Program-made: the position numbers and the translations under genes | Notes under the pieces: generated by a model | Told to the model about the DNA's origin: nothing | The model's database searches: none | What the model saw: the letters and a program-made list of their open reading frames with translations, nothing else | From: Psychromarinibacter sp048262455 | Lineage (GTDB): Bacteria > Pseudomonadota > Alphaproteobacteria > Rhodobacterales > Rhodobacteraceae | NCBI GenBank assembly: GCA_048262455.1 | Contig: JBLXFD010000005.1 | Location: 124,001 to 188,000 of the forward strand | Direction of reading: 5' to 3' | Length of the DNA: 64,000 nucleotides | Part shown: piece by piece, positions 42,627 to 49,748 of the stretch | Layout of the letters: every line of letters begins with the position of its first letter | Position numbering within the stretch: the stretch's first letter is position 1

Positions 42627-43238
42627 TTAATGGGCGAATATGTCGATTTCAGGCCAGCCGGCCAGGTCCAGCCGGGCGCGGGTGGGCAGGAAGTCGAAGC
42701 AGGCCTGCGCAAGGTCGGTACGCCCCTCGCGCGCAAGGCGCTCGTCCAGCTTTTCCTTCAGCCGGTGCAGGTACAGCACGTCCGAGGCGGCGTAATCCAG
42801 CTGCGCCGGCGTCAGGTCGGTCGCGCCCCAGTCGCTGGTCTGCTGCTGCTTGGAGACATCCACCTCCACCAGTTCCTGCAACAGGTACTTCAGCCCGTGC
42901 CGGTCGGTGTAGGTGCGGATCAGCTTCGACGCGATCTTGGTGCAATAGACCGGCTGCGCCAGCGCGCCGAAGGCGTTGTAGAGCGCGGCGATGTCGAAGC
43001 GGCCGAAGTGGAACAGCTTCAGCACCTGCGGATCGTTCAGCATCCGGCACAGGTTCGGCGCCTCGGTCTGGCCCCTGGCCACCTGCACCATGTGCGCGTG
43101 GCCGTCGCCGCCGGACATCTGCACCACGCACAGGCGGTCGCGGTGCGGGTTCAGGCCCATCGTCTCGCAGTCGATGGCGACGACCGGGCCCAGGTCCAGG
43201 CCGTCGGGCAGGTCGCCCTGGTAGAGATGGTTGGTCAC
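42627..43238 (-). CDS. rnd: Ribonuclease D-type 3'-5' exonuclease
   Basis: A 203-residue DEDDy exonuclease. ExoI is D23-C-E25 (VVAIDCETMGLN), ExoII has the Asp of FHFGRFDIAAL, and ExoIII is LDYAASDVLYL with its Tyr and Asp. The HRDC domains of the long E. coli enzyme are absent; this short form is usual in alphaproteobacteria. RNase D trims tRNA 3' ends. It begins with GTG, with AAGGAG upstream, and is followed by kdsD after 9 bases. Confidence 0.93.
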   Translation of the reverse strand: MTNHLYQGDLPDGLDLGPVVAIDCETMGLNPHRDRLCVVQMSGGDGHAHMVQVARGQTEAPNLCRMLNDPQVLKLFHFGRFDIAALYNAFGALAQPVYCTKIASKLIRTYTDRHGLKYLLQELVEVDVSKQQQTSDWGATDLTPAQLDYAASDVLYLHRLKEKLDERLAREGRTDLAQACFDFLPTRARLDLAGWPEIDIFAH

Positions 43239-43276
43239 GTCCGGCTCCTTGACAGGTGATGCGGCGCATAGCCTGC

Positions 43277-43304
43277 CCGGCCGCGCCTGTAAATGCGCGG
43301 CCGG
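43277..43304 (-). repeat. 10-base-pair hairpin between peroxiredoxin and rnd genes
   Basis: CCGGCCGCGC (43277-43286) and GCGCGGCCGG (43295-43304) pair perfectly across an 8-base loop. It sits eight bases past the peroxiredoxin stop. No T-tract follows on the minus strand, so it may be a weak terminator or an RNA-stabilising element. Confidence 0.55.
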
Positions 43305-43311
43305 AGCGGGG

Positions 43312-43800
43312 TCAAAGCGTTTCTAGCACCGCCTCGCCCGAGGTCATCTCGCAGACCCCGGGTTTTTCCTCGGCGCCGACATGGGTGATGACACCGTCCT
43401 CGACCACCACCGCGTAACGCTTGGAGCGGCCGATCAGCCCGGCGGGCGGAGCGGAGAATTCCTGCCCCAGCGCGCGCGTCACCTCACCCTCGGAATCGGC
43501 AAGCATGGTGATGCCCGCCTCGTCCGCGCCCAGCTGGCTGCCCCAGGCGGACAGGGTGAACGGGTCGTTGACGGACAGGCAGATCACCTCGTCCACGCCC
43601 TTTTCGCGCAGCTTGTCCGCCACCCGCACGAAGCTAGGCAGGTGGGCCGTGCTGCAGGTGCCGGTGAAGGCCCCCGGCAGGGCGAAGATCACCACCTTGC
43701 GGTTCTTCAGCTTCTCTTCCAGGTCCACCGGCGCGGGACGGGTGCCGCCCATCGTCAGAACTGTTGCCACTGGAAACTTATCGCCGACTTGCAAACCCAT
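43312..43800 (-). CDS. Peroxiredoxin, Prx5 type
   Basis: A 162-residue thiol peroxidase of the Prx5 (AhpE/type II-like) group. The peroxidatic Cys49 is in PGAFTGTCSTAHLPSF. A second Cys near the C-terminus (GVCEMTSGEAVL) lies where some family members have their resolving Cys. It reduces hydroperoxides using glutaredoxin or glutathione in most relatives. It is a single-gene unit upstream of rnd and is divergent from the flavoprotein gene. Confidence 0.95.
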   Translation of the reverse strand: MGLQVGDKFPVATVLTMGGTRPAPVDLEEKLKNRKVVIFALPGAFTGTCSTAHLPSFVRVADKLREKGVDEVICLSVNDPFTLSAWGSQLGADEAGITMLADSEGEVTRALGQEFSAPPAGLIGRSKRYAVVVEDGVITHVGAEEKPGVCEMTSGEAVLETL

Positions 43801-43875
43801 TGCGGGTACCCTTCCTTGGTTGCCTTCGGCAACGGATATAGGAGAAGGTCCGCCGGACGCCAAGCGGAGGAAGTG

Positions 43876-45081
43876 ATGGACGATATCGTGGTGATCGGGG
43901 CGGGCCAGGCCGGGGCCTCGCTGGTGGCGCGGCTTCGCAAGGAGGGCTTTGGCGGCCGCATCACCCTGATCGGCGAGGAACCCGCGCTGCCCTACGAGCG
44001 TCCGCCGCTGTCCAAGGCCTACCTGCTGGGCGAGATGGAGCGCGAGCGCCTGTACCTGCGCCCCGCCAGCTTCTACGCCGAGAACGACATAGAGGTGGTG
44101 ACGGACCTCCGGGTCGACGCCATCGACCGGGGCGGGCAGGTGGTGCTGGCCGGTGACCGCAAGATCCACTACGGGCAGCTGGCGCTGACCACCGGCTCGG
44201 TCCCGCGGCGTCTGCCGGCGGCGATCGGCGGGGATCTCGGGGGTGTCTACTGCGTGCGCGGCCTCGCCGACGTCGACGCCATGGCACCCGAATTCCGCGA
44301 GGGCGCGCGGGCGCTGGTGGTGGGCGGCGGCTACATCGGGCTGGAGGCCGCGGCGGTTGCGGCGAAGAGCGGCATGAAGGTGACGGTTGTGGAAATGGCC
44401 GACCGCATCCTGCAGCGCGTCGCTTCGCCCGAAACCTCGGCCTACTTCCGCGAGCTGCACCGGTCCCACGGCGTCGAGATCCGCGAGGGCACCGGCCTGC
44501 AGAAGCTGACCGGCGAGGGCCGGGTCACCGGCGCGGTGCTGAGCCACGGCGAGGAGATCGCGGCGGACGTGGTGATCGTCGGCATCGGCATCTCGCCCGC
44601 CACAGCGCTGGCCGAGGCCAGCGAGATCGAGGTGGAGAACGGGATTCGCTGCGACATCCGGGGCCGCACCTCGGACGAGGCCATCTGGTCCGCCGGCGAT
44701 TGTGCCTCTTTCCCCTACAAGGACGCGCGGATGCGGCTGGAGAGCGTGCAAAATGCCATCGACATGGCCGAATGCGTGGCCTGCAACATGCTGGGGGCCG
44801 GGCAGGACTACATCCCGCAGCCGTGGTTCTGGTCGGACCAGTACGACGTCAAGCTGCAGATCGCCGGGCTTTCGGCGGGCTACGACCGGATCGTCACCCG
44901 GGGCGAGGGGCGCGCGGTGGCCTACTGGTACTACCGGGGCGACCAGCTACTGGCGGTGGACGCGATGAACGACGCGCGCAGCTACATGGTGGGCAAGCGG
45001 CTGCTGGCGGCGGGCAAGTCGCCCGACCCGGCGGCGGTGGCCGATATGGGCACCGACCTCAAGGCCCTGCTGAAAGGATAG
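43876..45081 (+). CDS. FAD-dependent ferredoxin/rubredoxin reductase
   Basis: A 401-residue NAD(P)H-dependent flavoprotein of the putidaredoxin/ferredoxin reductase group. The FAD motif is at the N-terminus (DIVVIGAGQAGASLVARL). The NAD motif is in the middle (ALVVGGGYIGLEAAAVA), the second FAD motif is WSAGDCASFPY, and the C-terminal domain has QPWFWSDQYDVKLQIAG. Such enzymes feed electrons to ferredoxins of oxygenases. No oxygenase or ferredoxin gene is adjacent, so its partner is unknown. GGAGGAAGTG precedes the ATG. It is followed by rsmD after three bases. Confidence 0.94.
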   Translation: MDDIVVIGAGQAGASLVARLRKEGFGGRITLIGEEPALPYERPPLSKAYLLGEMERERLYLRPASFYAENDIEVVTDLRVDAIDRGGQVVLAGDRKIHYGQLALTTGSVPRRLPAAIGGDLGGVYCVRGLADVDAMAPEFREGARALVVGGGYIGLEAAAVAAKSGMKVTVVEMADRILQRVASPETSAYFRELHRSHGVEIREGTGLQKLTGEGRVTGAVLSHGEEIAADVVIVGIGISPATALAEASEIEVENGIRCDIRGRTSDEAIWSAGDCASFPYKDARMRLESVQNAIDMAECVACNMLGAGQDYIPQPWFWSDQYDVKLQIAGLSAGYDRIVTRGEGRAVAYWYYRGDQLLAVDAMNDARSYMVGKRLLAAGKSPDPAAVADMGTDLKALLKG

Positions 45082-45084
45082 CCG

Positions 45085-45648
45085 ATGCGGATCATCGCCG
45101 GCGCGCTGCGCGGGCTGCGGCTGGCCGATGTCGGCAAGGGCGACGCCGAGGCGCACCTGCGCCCCACCTCCGACCGCGTGCGCGAGGCGCTGTTCAACGT
45201 GCTGACGGGGGGCCACTTCGGCGATCCCGTCACCGACGCGCGAGTGCTGGACCTGTTCGCGGGCACCGGCGCGCTGGGGCTGGAGGCCCTGTCGCGCGGC
45301 GCGTCGCAGGTCACTTTCGTGGACGACGGCGCCGCCGCGCGGGCGCTGATCCGCGAGAACATGGGGCTGGCGAAGGCGGGCGGGCGGGCCAAGCTGTACC
45401 GCCGCGACGCGACGCGGCTGGGCGAGGCGCCGGGGCGGTTCTCGCTGGTGTTCCTCGATCCGCCCTACGGGCGCGGGCTGGGCCCCGCCGCGCTGGCCTC
45501 GGCGCGCGAGGGCAGCTGGCTGGAGCCCGGGGCGCTGGTGGTCTGGGAAGAGGCCGCGCCGCAGGTCCCGCCCCCCGGCTTCGCCTTGCACGAGACCCGC
45601 CGCTACGGCGACACCCACATCACTTTCCTGGAGCATGACCCCGCATGA
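45085..45648 (+). CDS. rsmD: 16S rRNA (guanine966-N2)-methyltransferase RsmD
   Basis: A 187-residue SAM-dependent methyltransferase. The N-terminal signature RIIAGALRGLRL and LRPTSDRVREALFNVL are typical of RsmD. The SAM loop is VLDLFAGTGALGLEALSRG. The catalytic N6/N2-methylase motif is D125-PPYG. It lies three bases after the flavoprotein gene and overlaps the HAD gene by 4 bases. Confidence 0.96.
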   Translation: MRIIAGALRGLRLADVGKGDAEAHLRPTSDRVREALFNVLTGGHFGDPVTDARVLDLFAGTGALGLEALSRGASQVTFVDDGAAARALIRENMGLAKAGGRAKLYRRDATRLGEAPGRFSLVFLDPPYGRGLGPAALASAREGSWLEPGALVVWEEAAPQVPPPGFALHETRRYGDTHITFLEHDPA

Positions 45649-46295
45649 CCCGTCCCGACCTTGTGATCTTCGACTGCGACGGTGTGCTGGTGGACAGCGA
45701 GCCGGTCACCGCGCGGCTGCTGCAAGGCAGCCTGGCCGCCCACGGGCTGGAGATGTCGCTGGAGCGGATCGACCTGCTGTTCACCGGCGGCACCATGGCC
45801 ACCGTCGCCGAGAAGGCGCGCGAGATGGGGGCGGACCTGCCGCCAAGCTGGAGCGACGATTTCTACGAGGTGATGTACGCCGAACTGGCGCGCAGCACCC
45901 CGATGATCGAGGGGGTCGAGGCGGTGCTGGACCGGCTGGACGCGGCGGGGGTGCCCTATGCCGTGGGCTCGAACGGGGCCGAGCGGAAGATGCGGATCAC
46001 CCTGGGCCAGCACCCCGGCCTGCTGGCGCGGCTGGAGGCGCGGATCTACTCCGCCCACACCCTCGGCGTCGCCAAGCCGGACCCCGAGCTGTACCTGATC
46101 CCGGCGCGCGAGGCCGGGGTGGACCCGGCGCGCTGCGCGGTGGTCGATGACAGTCCCACCGGCTGCACCGCCGGAGTGCGCGCGGGGATGCGGACGCTGG
46201 GCTTCGCGGCCCATGACGACGGCGCGCGGCTGAAGGCGGTGGGGGCCGAGGTGTTCCACCGGATGGCGGACCTGCCCGGCCTGCTGGGCGTCTGA
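45645..46295 (+). CDS. HAD-superfamily phosphatase, phosphoglycolate-phosphatase-like
   Basis: A 216-residue HAD-IA phosphatase. Motif I is VIFDCDGVLVDSEPVTA with both Asp. Motif II is the Ser of AVGSNG, motif III the Lys of VAKPDPELY and motif IV VVDDSPTGCTAG. The helical cap lies between motifs I and II. The substrate may be phosphoglycolate, a sugar phosphate or another small phosphate ester. It is translationally coupled to rsmD and converges with pncA, with three bases between stops. Confidence 0.92.
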   Translation: MTRPDLVIFDCDGVLVDSEPVTARLLQGSLAAHGLEMSLERIDLLFTGGTMATVAEKAREMGADLPPSWSDDFYEVMYAELARSTPMIEGVEAVLDRLDAAGVPYAVGSNGAERKMRITLGQHPGLLARLEARIYSAHTLGVAKPDPELYLIPAREAGVDPARCAVVDDSPTGCTAGVRAGMRTLGFAAHDDGARLKAVGAEVFHRMADLPGLLGV

Positions 46296-46298
46296 CCC

Positions 46299-46895
46299 TT
46301 ACGCCAGCACCACGCCCGCCCCGCTCATCCCCGCCTGCGCGGCGGCGAGCGACCCGTTCAGGTCGATCGCGCGGCACAGGTCCTGCCGCACGGCGACGGC
46401 AAATCCCAGCCGCGCCGCGTCCTGCGCCGAGAAGTTGACGCAGAAATCCGTGGCCAGCCCCACCATCGTCAGGTCGTCGATGCCGCGGGTGCGCAGGTAA
46501 CCCTCCAGCCCGGTGGGGGTGGCGTGGTCGTTCTCAAAGAAGGCGGAATAGCTGTCCACCGCAGGGTTGTGCCCCTTGCGCAGGATCAGATCGGCGCGGT
46601 CCACCTCCAGCTCCGGGTGGAAGGCGGCGCCGGGGCTGCCCTGCACGCAGTGGTCGGGCCAGAGGGTCTGTTCACCGTAGGGCATCGTCACCGTCTCGAA
46701 CGGCGCCTTGCCCGGGTGCTGCGACGCGAAGGAGGAGTGGCCGGCGGAGTGCCAGTCCTGCGTCAGGATCACCACGGGGAACTCCGTCATCAGGGCGTTG
46801 ATACCGGGGACGATGGCATTGCCCCCCTCCACCGCCAGCGCACCGCCGGGGCAGAAATCGTTCTGGACGTCGATGACGACGAGCGCCTGGCGCAT
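46299..46895 (-). CDS. pncA: Nicotinamidase
   Basis: A 198-residue isochorismatase-fold amidase that converts nicotinamide to nicotinate. The catalytic triad is Asp9, Lys107 (LRKGHNP) and Cys152 (GLATDFCVNFS). Metal ligands are Asp47 and His49 (TQDWHS) and His82 (DHCVQG). Nicotinate is then used by PncB, encoded 27 kb away in this window. The gene is divergent from trhO. Confidence 0.96.
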   Translation of the reverse strand: MRQALVVIDVQNDFCPGGALAVEGGNAIVPGINALMTEFPVVILTQDWHSAGHSSFASQHPGKAPFETVTMPYGEQTLWPDHCVQGSPGAAFHPELEVDRADLILRKGHNPAVDSYSAFFENDHATPTGLEGYLRTRGIDDLTMVGLATDFCVNFSAQDAARLGFAVAVRQDLCRAIDLNGSLAAAQAGMSGAGVVLA

Positions 46896-46997
46896 GGGGG
46901 TCTCCTTGGCTGAACCGCCGGAACCTTAGCAGCGGACCGCCGGGTTTCAATCCACGGCGCTTGCGGCAGCGGGCGCGGCGGGCTATGGCGCCTGCCC

Positions 46998-47891
46998 ATG
47001 TTCACCGTCGCCGCCCTGTACCGCTTCACCCGCTTCACGGACCCCGCCGCCCTGCGGCCGGGCCTGCAGGCGCTGTGCGAGGCCGAGGGGGTGCGGGGCA
47101 CCCTGCTGCTGGCGCGCGAGGGCATCAACGGCACCATCGCGGGGACGGCCGAGGGCGTGGATGCCGTGCTGGCGGGCATTCGCGCGCTGCCGGGCTGTGT
47201 CGGGCTGGACTGCAAGATGAGCCTCGCCGCCGAGATGCCGTTCCGCCGCGCCAAGGTGCGGCTGAAGCGCGAGATCGTCACCATGGGCGCGCCCGAGGTG
47301 GACCCCGCCGCCGCCGTTGGCCGCTATGTCGACCCCGCGGACTGGAACGCCCTGATCGCCCGGCCCGACGTGGCGGTGATCGACACCCGCAACGACTACG
47401 AGGTGGCGATCGGCAGTTTCGAGGGCGCGGTCGACCCCGGCACCCGCAGCTTCCGCGACTTTCCCGCGTGGTGGCAGGCCAACCGCGACCGCTTCGAGGG
47501 CAAGCGCCTGGCGATGTTCTGCACCGGCGGCATCCGCTGCGAGAAGGCCACCAGCTACCTGCTGGGGCAGGGGGTGGAAGAGGTGCACCACCTGAAGGGC
47601 GGGATCCTGAAGTACCTCGAGGAAGTGCCGGAGGAAGACAGCCTCTGGCAGGGCGCCTGCTTCGTCTTCGACGGCCGCGTCAGCCTGGAGCACGGGCTGC
47701 GCGAGGGGGACCACGTGCTGTGCCACGCCTGCCGCCGTCCGCTGGAGCCGGGCGACCGGGCGCGGCCGGAGTACGAGCAGGGGGTGTCCTGCCACCACTG
47801 CCTGGACGAACACGGTGAGTCGGACCGCGCCCGTTTCCGCGAGCGCGAGCGGCAGATCCGGCTGGAAAAGGCGCGCCGGACAGTCGGCTGA
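46998..47891 (+). CDS. trhO: tRNA uridine(34) hydroxylase TrhO (rhodanese-domain)
   Basis: A 297-residue protein of the YceA/TrhO family, which makes 5-hydroxyuridine at the wobble position of certain tRNAs using oxygen. The N-terminal acylphosphatase-like domain is about residues 1-95. The rhodanese domain has Cys175 in FCTGGIRCEKATSYL and Cys181. The C-terminal tail contains paired Cys (CHACRRPL and CHHCLDEHGE), a probable zinc knuckle. It is a single-gene unit. Confidence 0.95.
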   Translation: MFTVAALYRFTRFTDPAALRPGLQALCEAEGVRGTLLLAREGINGTIAGTAEGVDAVLAGIRALPGCVGLDCKMSLAAEMPFRRAKVRLKREIVTMGAPEVDPAAAVGRYVDPADWNALIARPDVAVIDTRNDYEVAIGSFEGAVDPGTRSFRDFPAWWQANRDRFEGKRLAMFCTGGIRCEKATSYLLGQGVEEVHHLKGGILKYLEEVPEEDSLWQGACFVFDGRVSLEHGLREGDHVLCHACRRPLEPGDRARPEYEQGVSCHHCLDEHGESDRARFRERERQIRLEKARRTVG

Positions 47892-47896
47892 CGGCT

Positions 47897-47912
47897 GTTA
47901 TCCCATGACAAC
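47897..47912. promoter_or_regulatory. Dyad element, copy 1 (GTTATC-N4-GACAAC)
   Basis: GTTATCCCATGACAAC is a near-palindrome with half-sites GTTATC and GACAAC around four bases. Its reverse-oriented copy lies about 175 bases on at 48072-48087 and differs at one of 15 aligned positions. The repeat with spacing suggests a regulator-binding site for the curli operon. Confidence 0.45.
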
Positions 47913-48071
47913 GGCGGGTGCTTCGGCCCCTTGGAAGCGCATTCGGCAATCTTCGCAAAGATGACGCCCGGTCACGCGCAGCATTGCTGCCGCGCCGTCC
48001 CGCCGGCATGTTCCCCGCGCACCCCCTGCCATTTCAATGACTTGAACCGCCGCGCGCCGCGCCGGGTGGCG

Positions 48072-48087
48072 ATTGTCATCGGATAAC
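48072..48087. promoter_or_regulatory. Dyad element, copy 2 (reverse orientation)
   Basis: Read on the minus strand, this is GTTATCCGATGACAA followed by T, matching copy 1 at 14 of 15 positions. It lies about 170 bases before the first curlin start, a position compatible with activator or repressor binding. Confidence 0.45.
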
Positions 48088-48258
48088 AACCGCGGCGAAA
48101 TCCCATAACCCCCTGCTGACATTGCCTGACTTGGCGACCTGCCTCAGCTTTGGCTCATCGGCACAGCGCCACCGGCACAACGCCAGGCACCACGCCACGG
48201 GGCAGCCGCCACACGAAACCCAAACGTCCTTGCGGACACCACAACCGGAGTTACAGAG

Positions 48259-48711
48259 ATGACCTTCACCGCATTCAAGAAAGCTTCCCTTTCCGCTCTC
48301 GTCGCCGCCACCCTGCTGGCCGCCGCTCCTGCGTCTGCCGCCTGTAACTGGGGCAACTCCGCCAACGTGAACGCCAATGGCTGGGGCAACGGCGTCGGCG
48401 TCGGCCAGCGCGGCTGCCGCAACCACACCGAGGTGAACCAGCGCGGCTGGGGCAACTCGATCATCTCCACCCAGGACGGTGCCAAGAACACCACCGTGAT
48501 CGGCCAGCAGGGCGCCTGGAACGAGACCAACACCCGCCAGAACGGCCGTCACAACACCGTCGGCGTCGCGCAGATCGGCAACGGCAACAAGGCCGAGGTG
48601 GACCAGGACGGCCGCCACAACATGACCGGCGTGATCCAGCTGGGCAACGGCAACAACGCCACCGTCAACACCCGCGGCCGCGGCAACACCGCGCTGATCA
48701 TCCAGTACTGA
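48259..48711 (+). CDS. Curlin-repeat protein (CsgA/CsgB-like)
   Basis: A 150-residue secreted protein. Residues 1-27 are a signal peptide ending in ASA. After it come about six imperfect 20-22-residue curlin repeats with the N-x-x-x-x-Q-x-G-x-x-N pattern (for example VIGQQGAWNETNTRQNG and VGVAQIGNGNKAEVDQDG). These stack as a beta-solenoid amyloid. Two Cys, C29 and C53, lie in the first repeats; E. coli CsgA has none in its mature part. The C-terminus ends in IIQY, similar to curlin ends. Whether it is the major subunit or the nucleator cannot be decided. It is the first gene of a three-gene operon. Confidence 0.9.
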   Translation: MTFTAFKKASLSALVAATLLAAAPASAACNWGNSANVNANGWGNGVGVGQRGCRNHTEVNQRGWGNSIISTQDGAKNTTVIGQQGAWNETNTRQNGRHNTVGVAQIGNGNKAEVDQDGRHNMTGVIQLGNGNNATVNTRGRGNTALIIQY

Positions 48712-48717
48712 CCCCCT

Positions 48718-48750
48718 GCGTGCCGGGCGGACCTCCCCCGCCCGGCACGC
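48718..48750 (+). repeat. 12-base-pair intercistronic hairpin after the first curlin gene
   Basis: GCGTGCCGGGCG (48718-48729) pairs perfectly with CGCCCGGCACGC (48739-48750) across nine bases. No T-tract follows, so it is more likely to protect the upstream mRNA end or reduce read-through than to fully terminate. It could raise curlin expression relative to csgH. Confidence 0.65.
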
Positions 48751-48797
48751 GCCTTCCGCAACCTCCCGCCACCCGGCGGCACAACAGGAGACACCCC

Positions 48798-49205
48798 ATG
48801 TCCGGTACGTTCATGAAACTCGGCGCCCTCGTCCTTCCCGCGGCTGCCGCCTCTTTCGCCTTGCTCGGCACCGACGCGGGGGACGCCCATACCAGCGACC
48901 CCGACGCGCCGATGACCTGCAGGATCGCGGTCAGCAAGGACCGCTTCGGCCAGACCTACGAGGGCGAGATCCACGCCCGCACCACCGTCCAGGGCGAGTA
49001 CGAGCTGACACTCGTCGGCCGCGGCGGCGGCAGCACCCGGATCAGCCAGAGCGGCGAATTCCTGGTGCGCGCCGGCGAGACCGAGGTGATCGGCCAGGCC
49101 ACGCTGGGCGGCACCGCCGCCAGCGGCGTCAAGGCAGAGCTGACCCTGCGGGTCGGCGGCAAGACCTACGTCTGCGGCACGGGCGACAGCACCACCCGCC
49201 TCTGA
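48798..49205 (+). CDS. csgH: CsgH-like curli assembly/amyloid-inhibitor protein
   Basis: A 135-residue exported protein. Residues 1-30 are a signal peptide. The mature part is a small all-beta domain (ELTLVGRGGGSTRISQSGEF, ATLGGTAASGVKAELTLRVGG) matching CsgH, the alphaproteobacterial counterpart of CsgC. CsgC keeps curlins from polymerising inside the periplasm. Two Cys, C41 and C126, could form a disulfide. AGGAG lies eight bases before the ATG. Its place between two curlin genes supports the call. Confidence 0.83.
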   Translation: MSGTFMKLGALVLPAAAASFALLGTDAGDAHTSDPDAPMTCRIAVSKDRFGQTYEGEIHARTTVQGEYELTLVGRGGGSTRISQSGEFLVRAGETEVIGQATLGGTAASGVKAELTLRVGGKTYVCGTGDSTTRL

Positions 49206-49249
49206 CCCACCATTCCATCCGTCACGTTCCACCCGAAAGGATTATCGCC

Positions 49250-49651
49250 ATGCAACGCATCCTCATCGCCGTCACTCTCGCCGTGACCACTGCCTTCACC
49301 GTTCCGGCCGCCCCGGCTGCCGCCGGCGGCACCATCACCTGGGGCTACACCGCCAAGAACGAAAGCGAGGCGCGGCGGATGCGGGCGGGGCTGGCGATCT
49401 ACAGCCTGCTGAACGGCAAGCGCGGCAATGCGCAGGTCAACCAGAACGGCGACAACAATTCCGCCGGCATCCTGCAGGGCGGCCGCAACAACACCGCGAT
49501 CGTTCACCAGGAAGGCCGCGACCACAGCGGCAGCATCGCCCAGGGCGGCGACAACAACGCCTGCGGGCTGTTCCAGTACGGCCGCGGCGCCAATGGCCAC
49601 GTGCGCCAGTCCGGCGGCCAGACCTGCGTGGTGATCCAGCGCGGGTTCTGA
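49250..49651 (+). CDS. Curlin-repeat protein, second copy (CsgB/CsgA-like)
   Basis: A 133-residue secreted protein. Residues 1-25 are a signal peptide (TVPAAPAAAGG). A non-repeat segment about 30 residues long follows. Then come three to four curlin repeats (AQVNQNGDNNSAGILQGG, NTAIVHQEGRDHSGSIAQGG, CGLFQYGRGANGHVRQSGG). C105 and C126 are present. The shorter repeat region and unique N-terminal segment suggest a nucleator or minor subunit rather than the main fibre protein. No csgG, csgE or csgF secretion genes are in the window. Confidence 0.87.
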   Translation: MQRILIAVTLAVTTAFTVPAAPAAAGGTITWGYTAKNESEARRMRAGLAIYSLLNGKRGNAQVNQNGDNNSAGILQGGRNNTAIVHQEGRDHSGSIAQGGDNNACGLFQYGRGANGHVRQSGGQTCVVIQRGF

Positions 49652-49672
49652 CCCGATCACGGTTCTCCCAAA

Positions 49673-49748
49673 GGCTTCGAGACGCTGTTCCGCGTCATCC
49701 CCGTTCCCTCGAAGCCTCCTGCCCGCCGGTTCGCCGGCGGGCCTTTTT
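49673..49748 (+). terminator. Terminator of the curli operon with an upstream stem
   Basis: A GCCCGCCGG/CCGGCGGGC stem with a TTCG tetraloop (49721-49742) followed by CTTTTT is a textbook Rho-independent terminator. Just before it GGCTTCGAG (49673-49681) and CTCGAAGCC (49708-49716) form a further perfect 9-base-pair stem. The T-tract touches the stop codon of the opposite gene. Confidence 0.93.

Larger units (their letters stand above)
47892..48258 (+). promoter_or_regulatory. 367-base gene-free region upstream of the curli operon
   Basis: No ORF with coding character lies here. It holds two copies of a dyad-symmetric element (entered separately), a GTCC-TTGC-GGAC mini-hairpin close to the first curlin gene, and the ribosome-binding site GGAG nine bases before the ATG. 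I cannot place a convincing sigma-70 promoter. Curli genes are usually tightly regulated, and the long leader region fits that. Confidence 0.5.

Noticed and set aside
48259..49651. Repeats in the curlin genes as a mobile or CRISPR-like array
   Set aside because: The repeats are imperfect at DNA level, in frame and match the 20-22-residue curlin pattern; there are no spacers of constant length.
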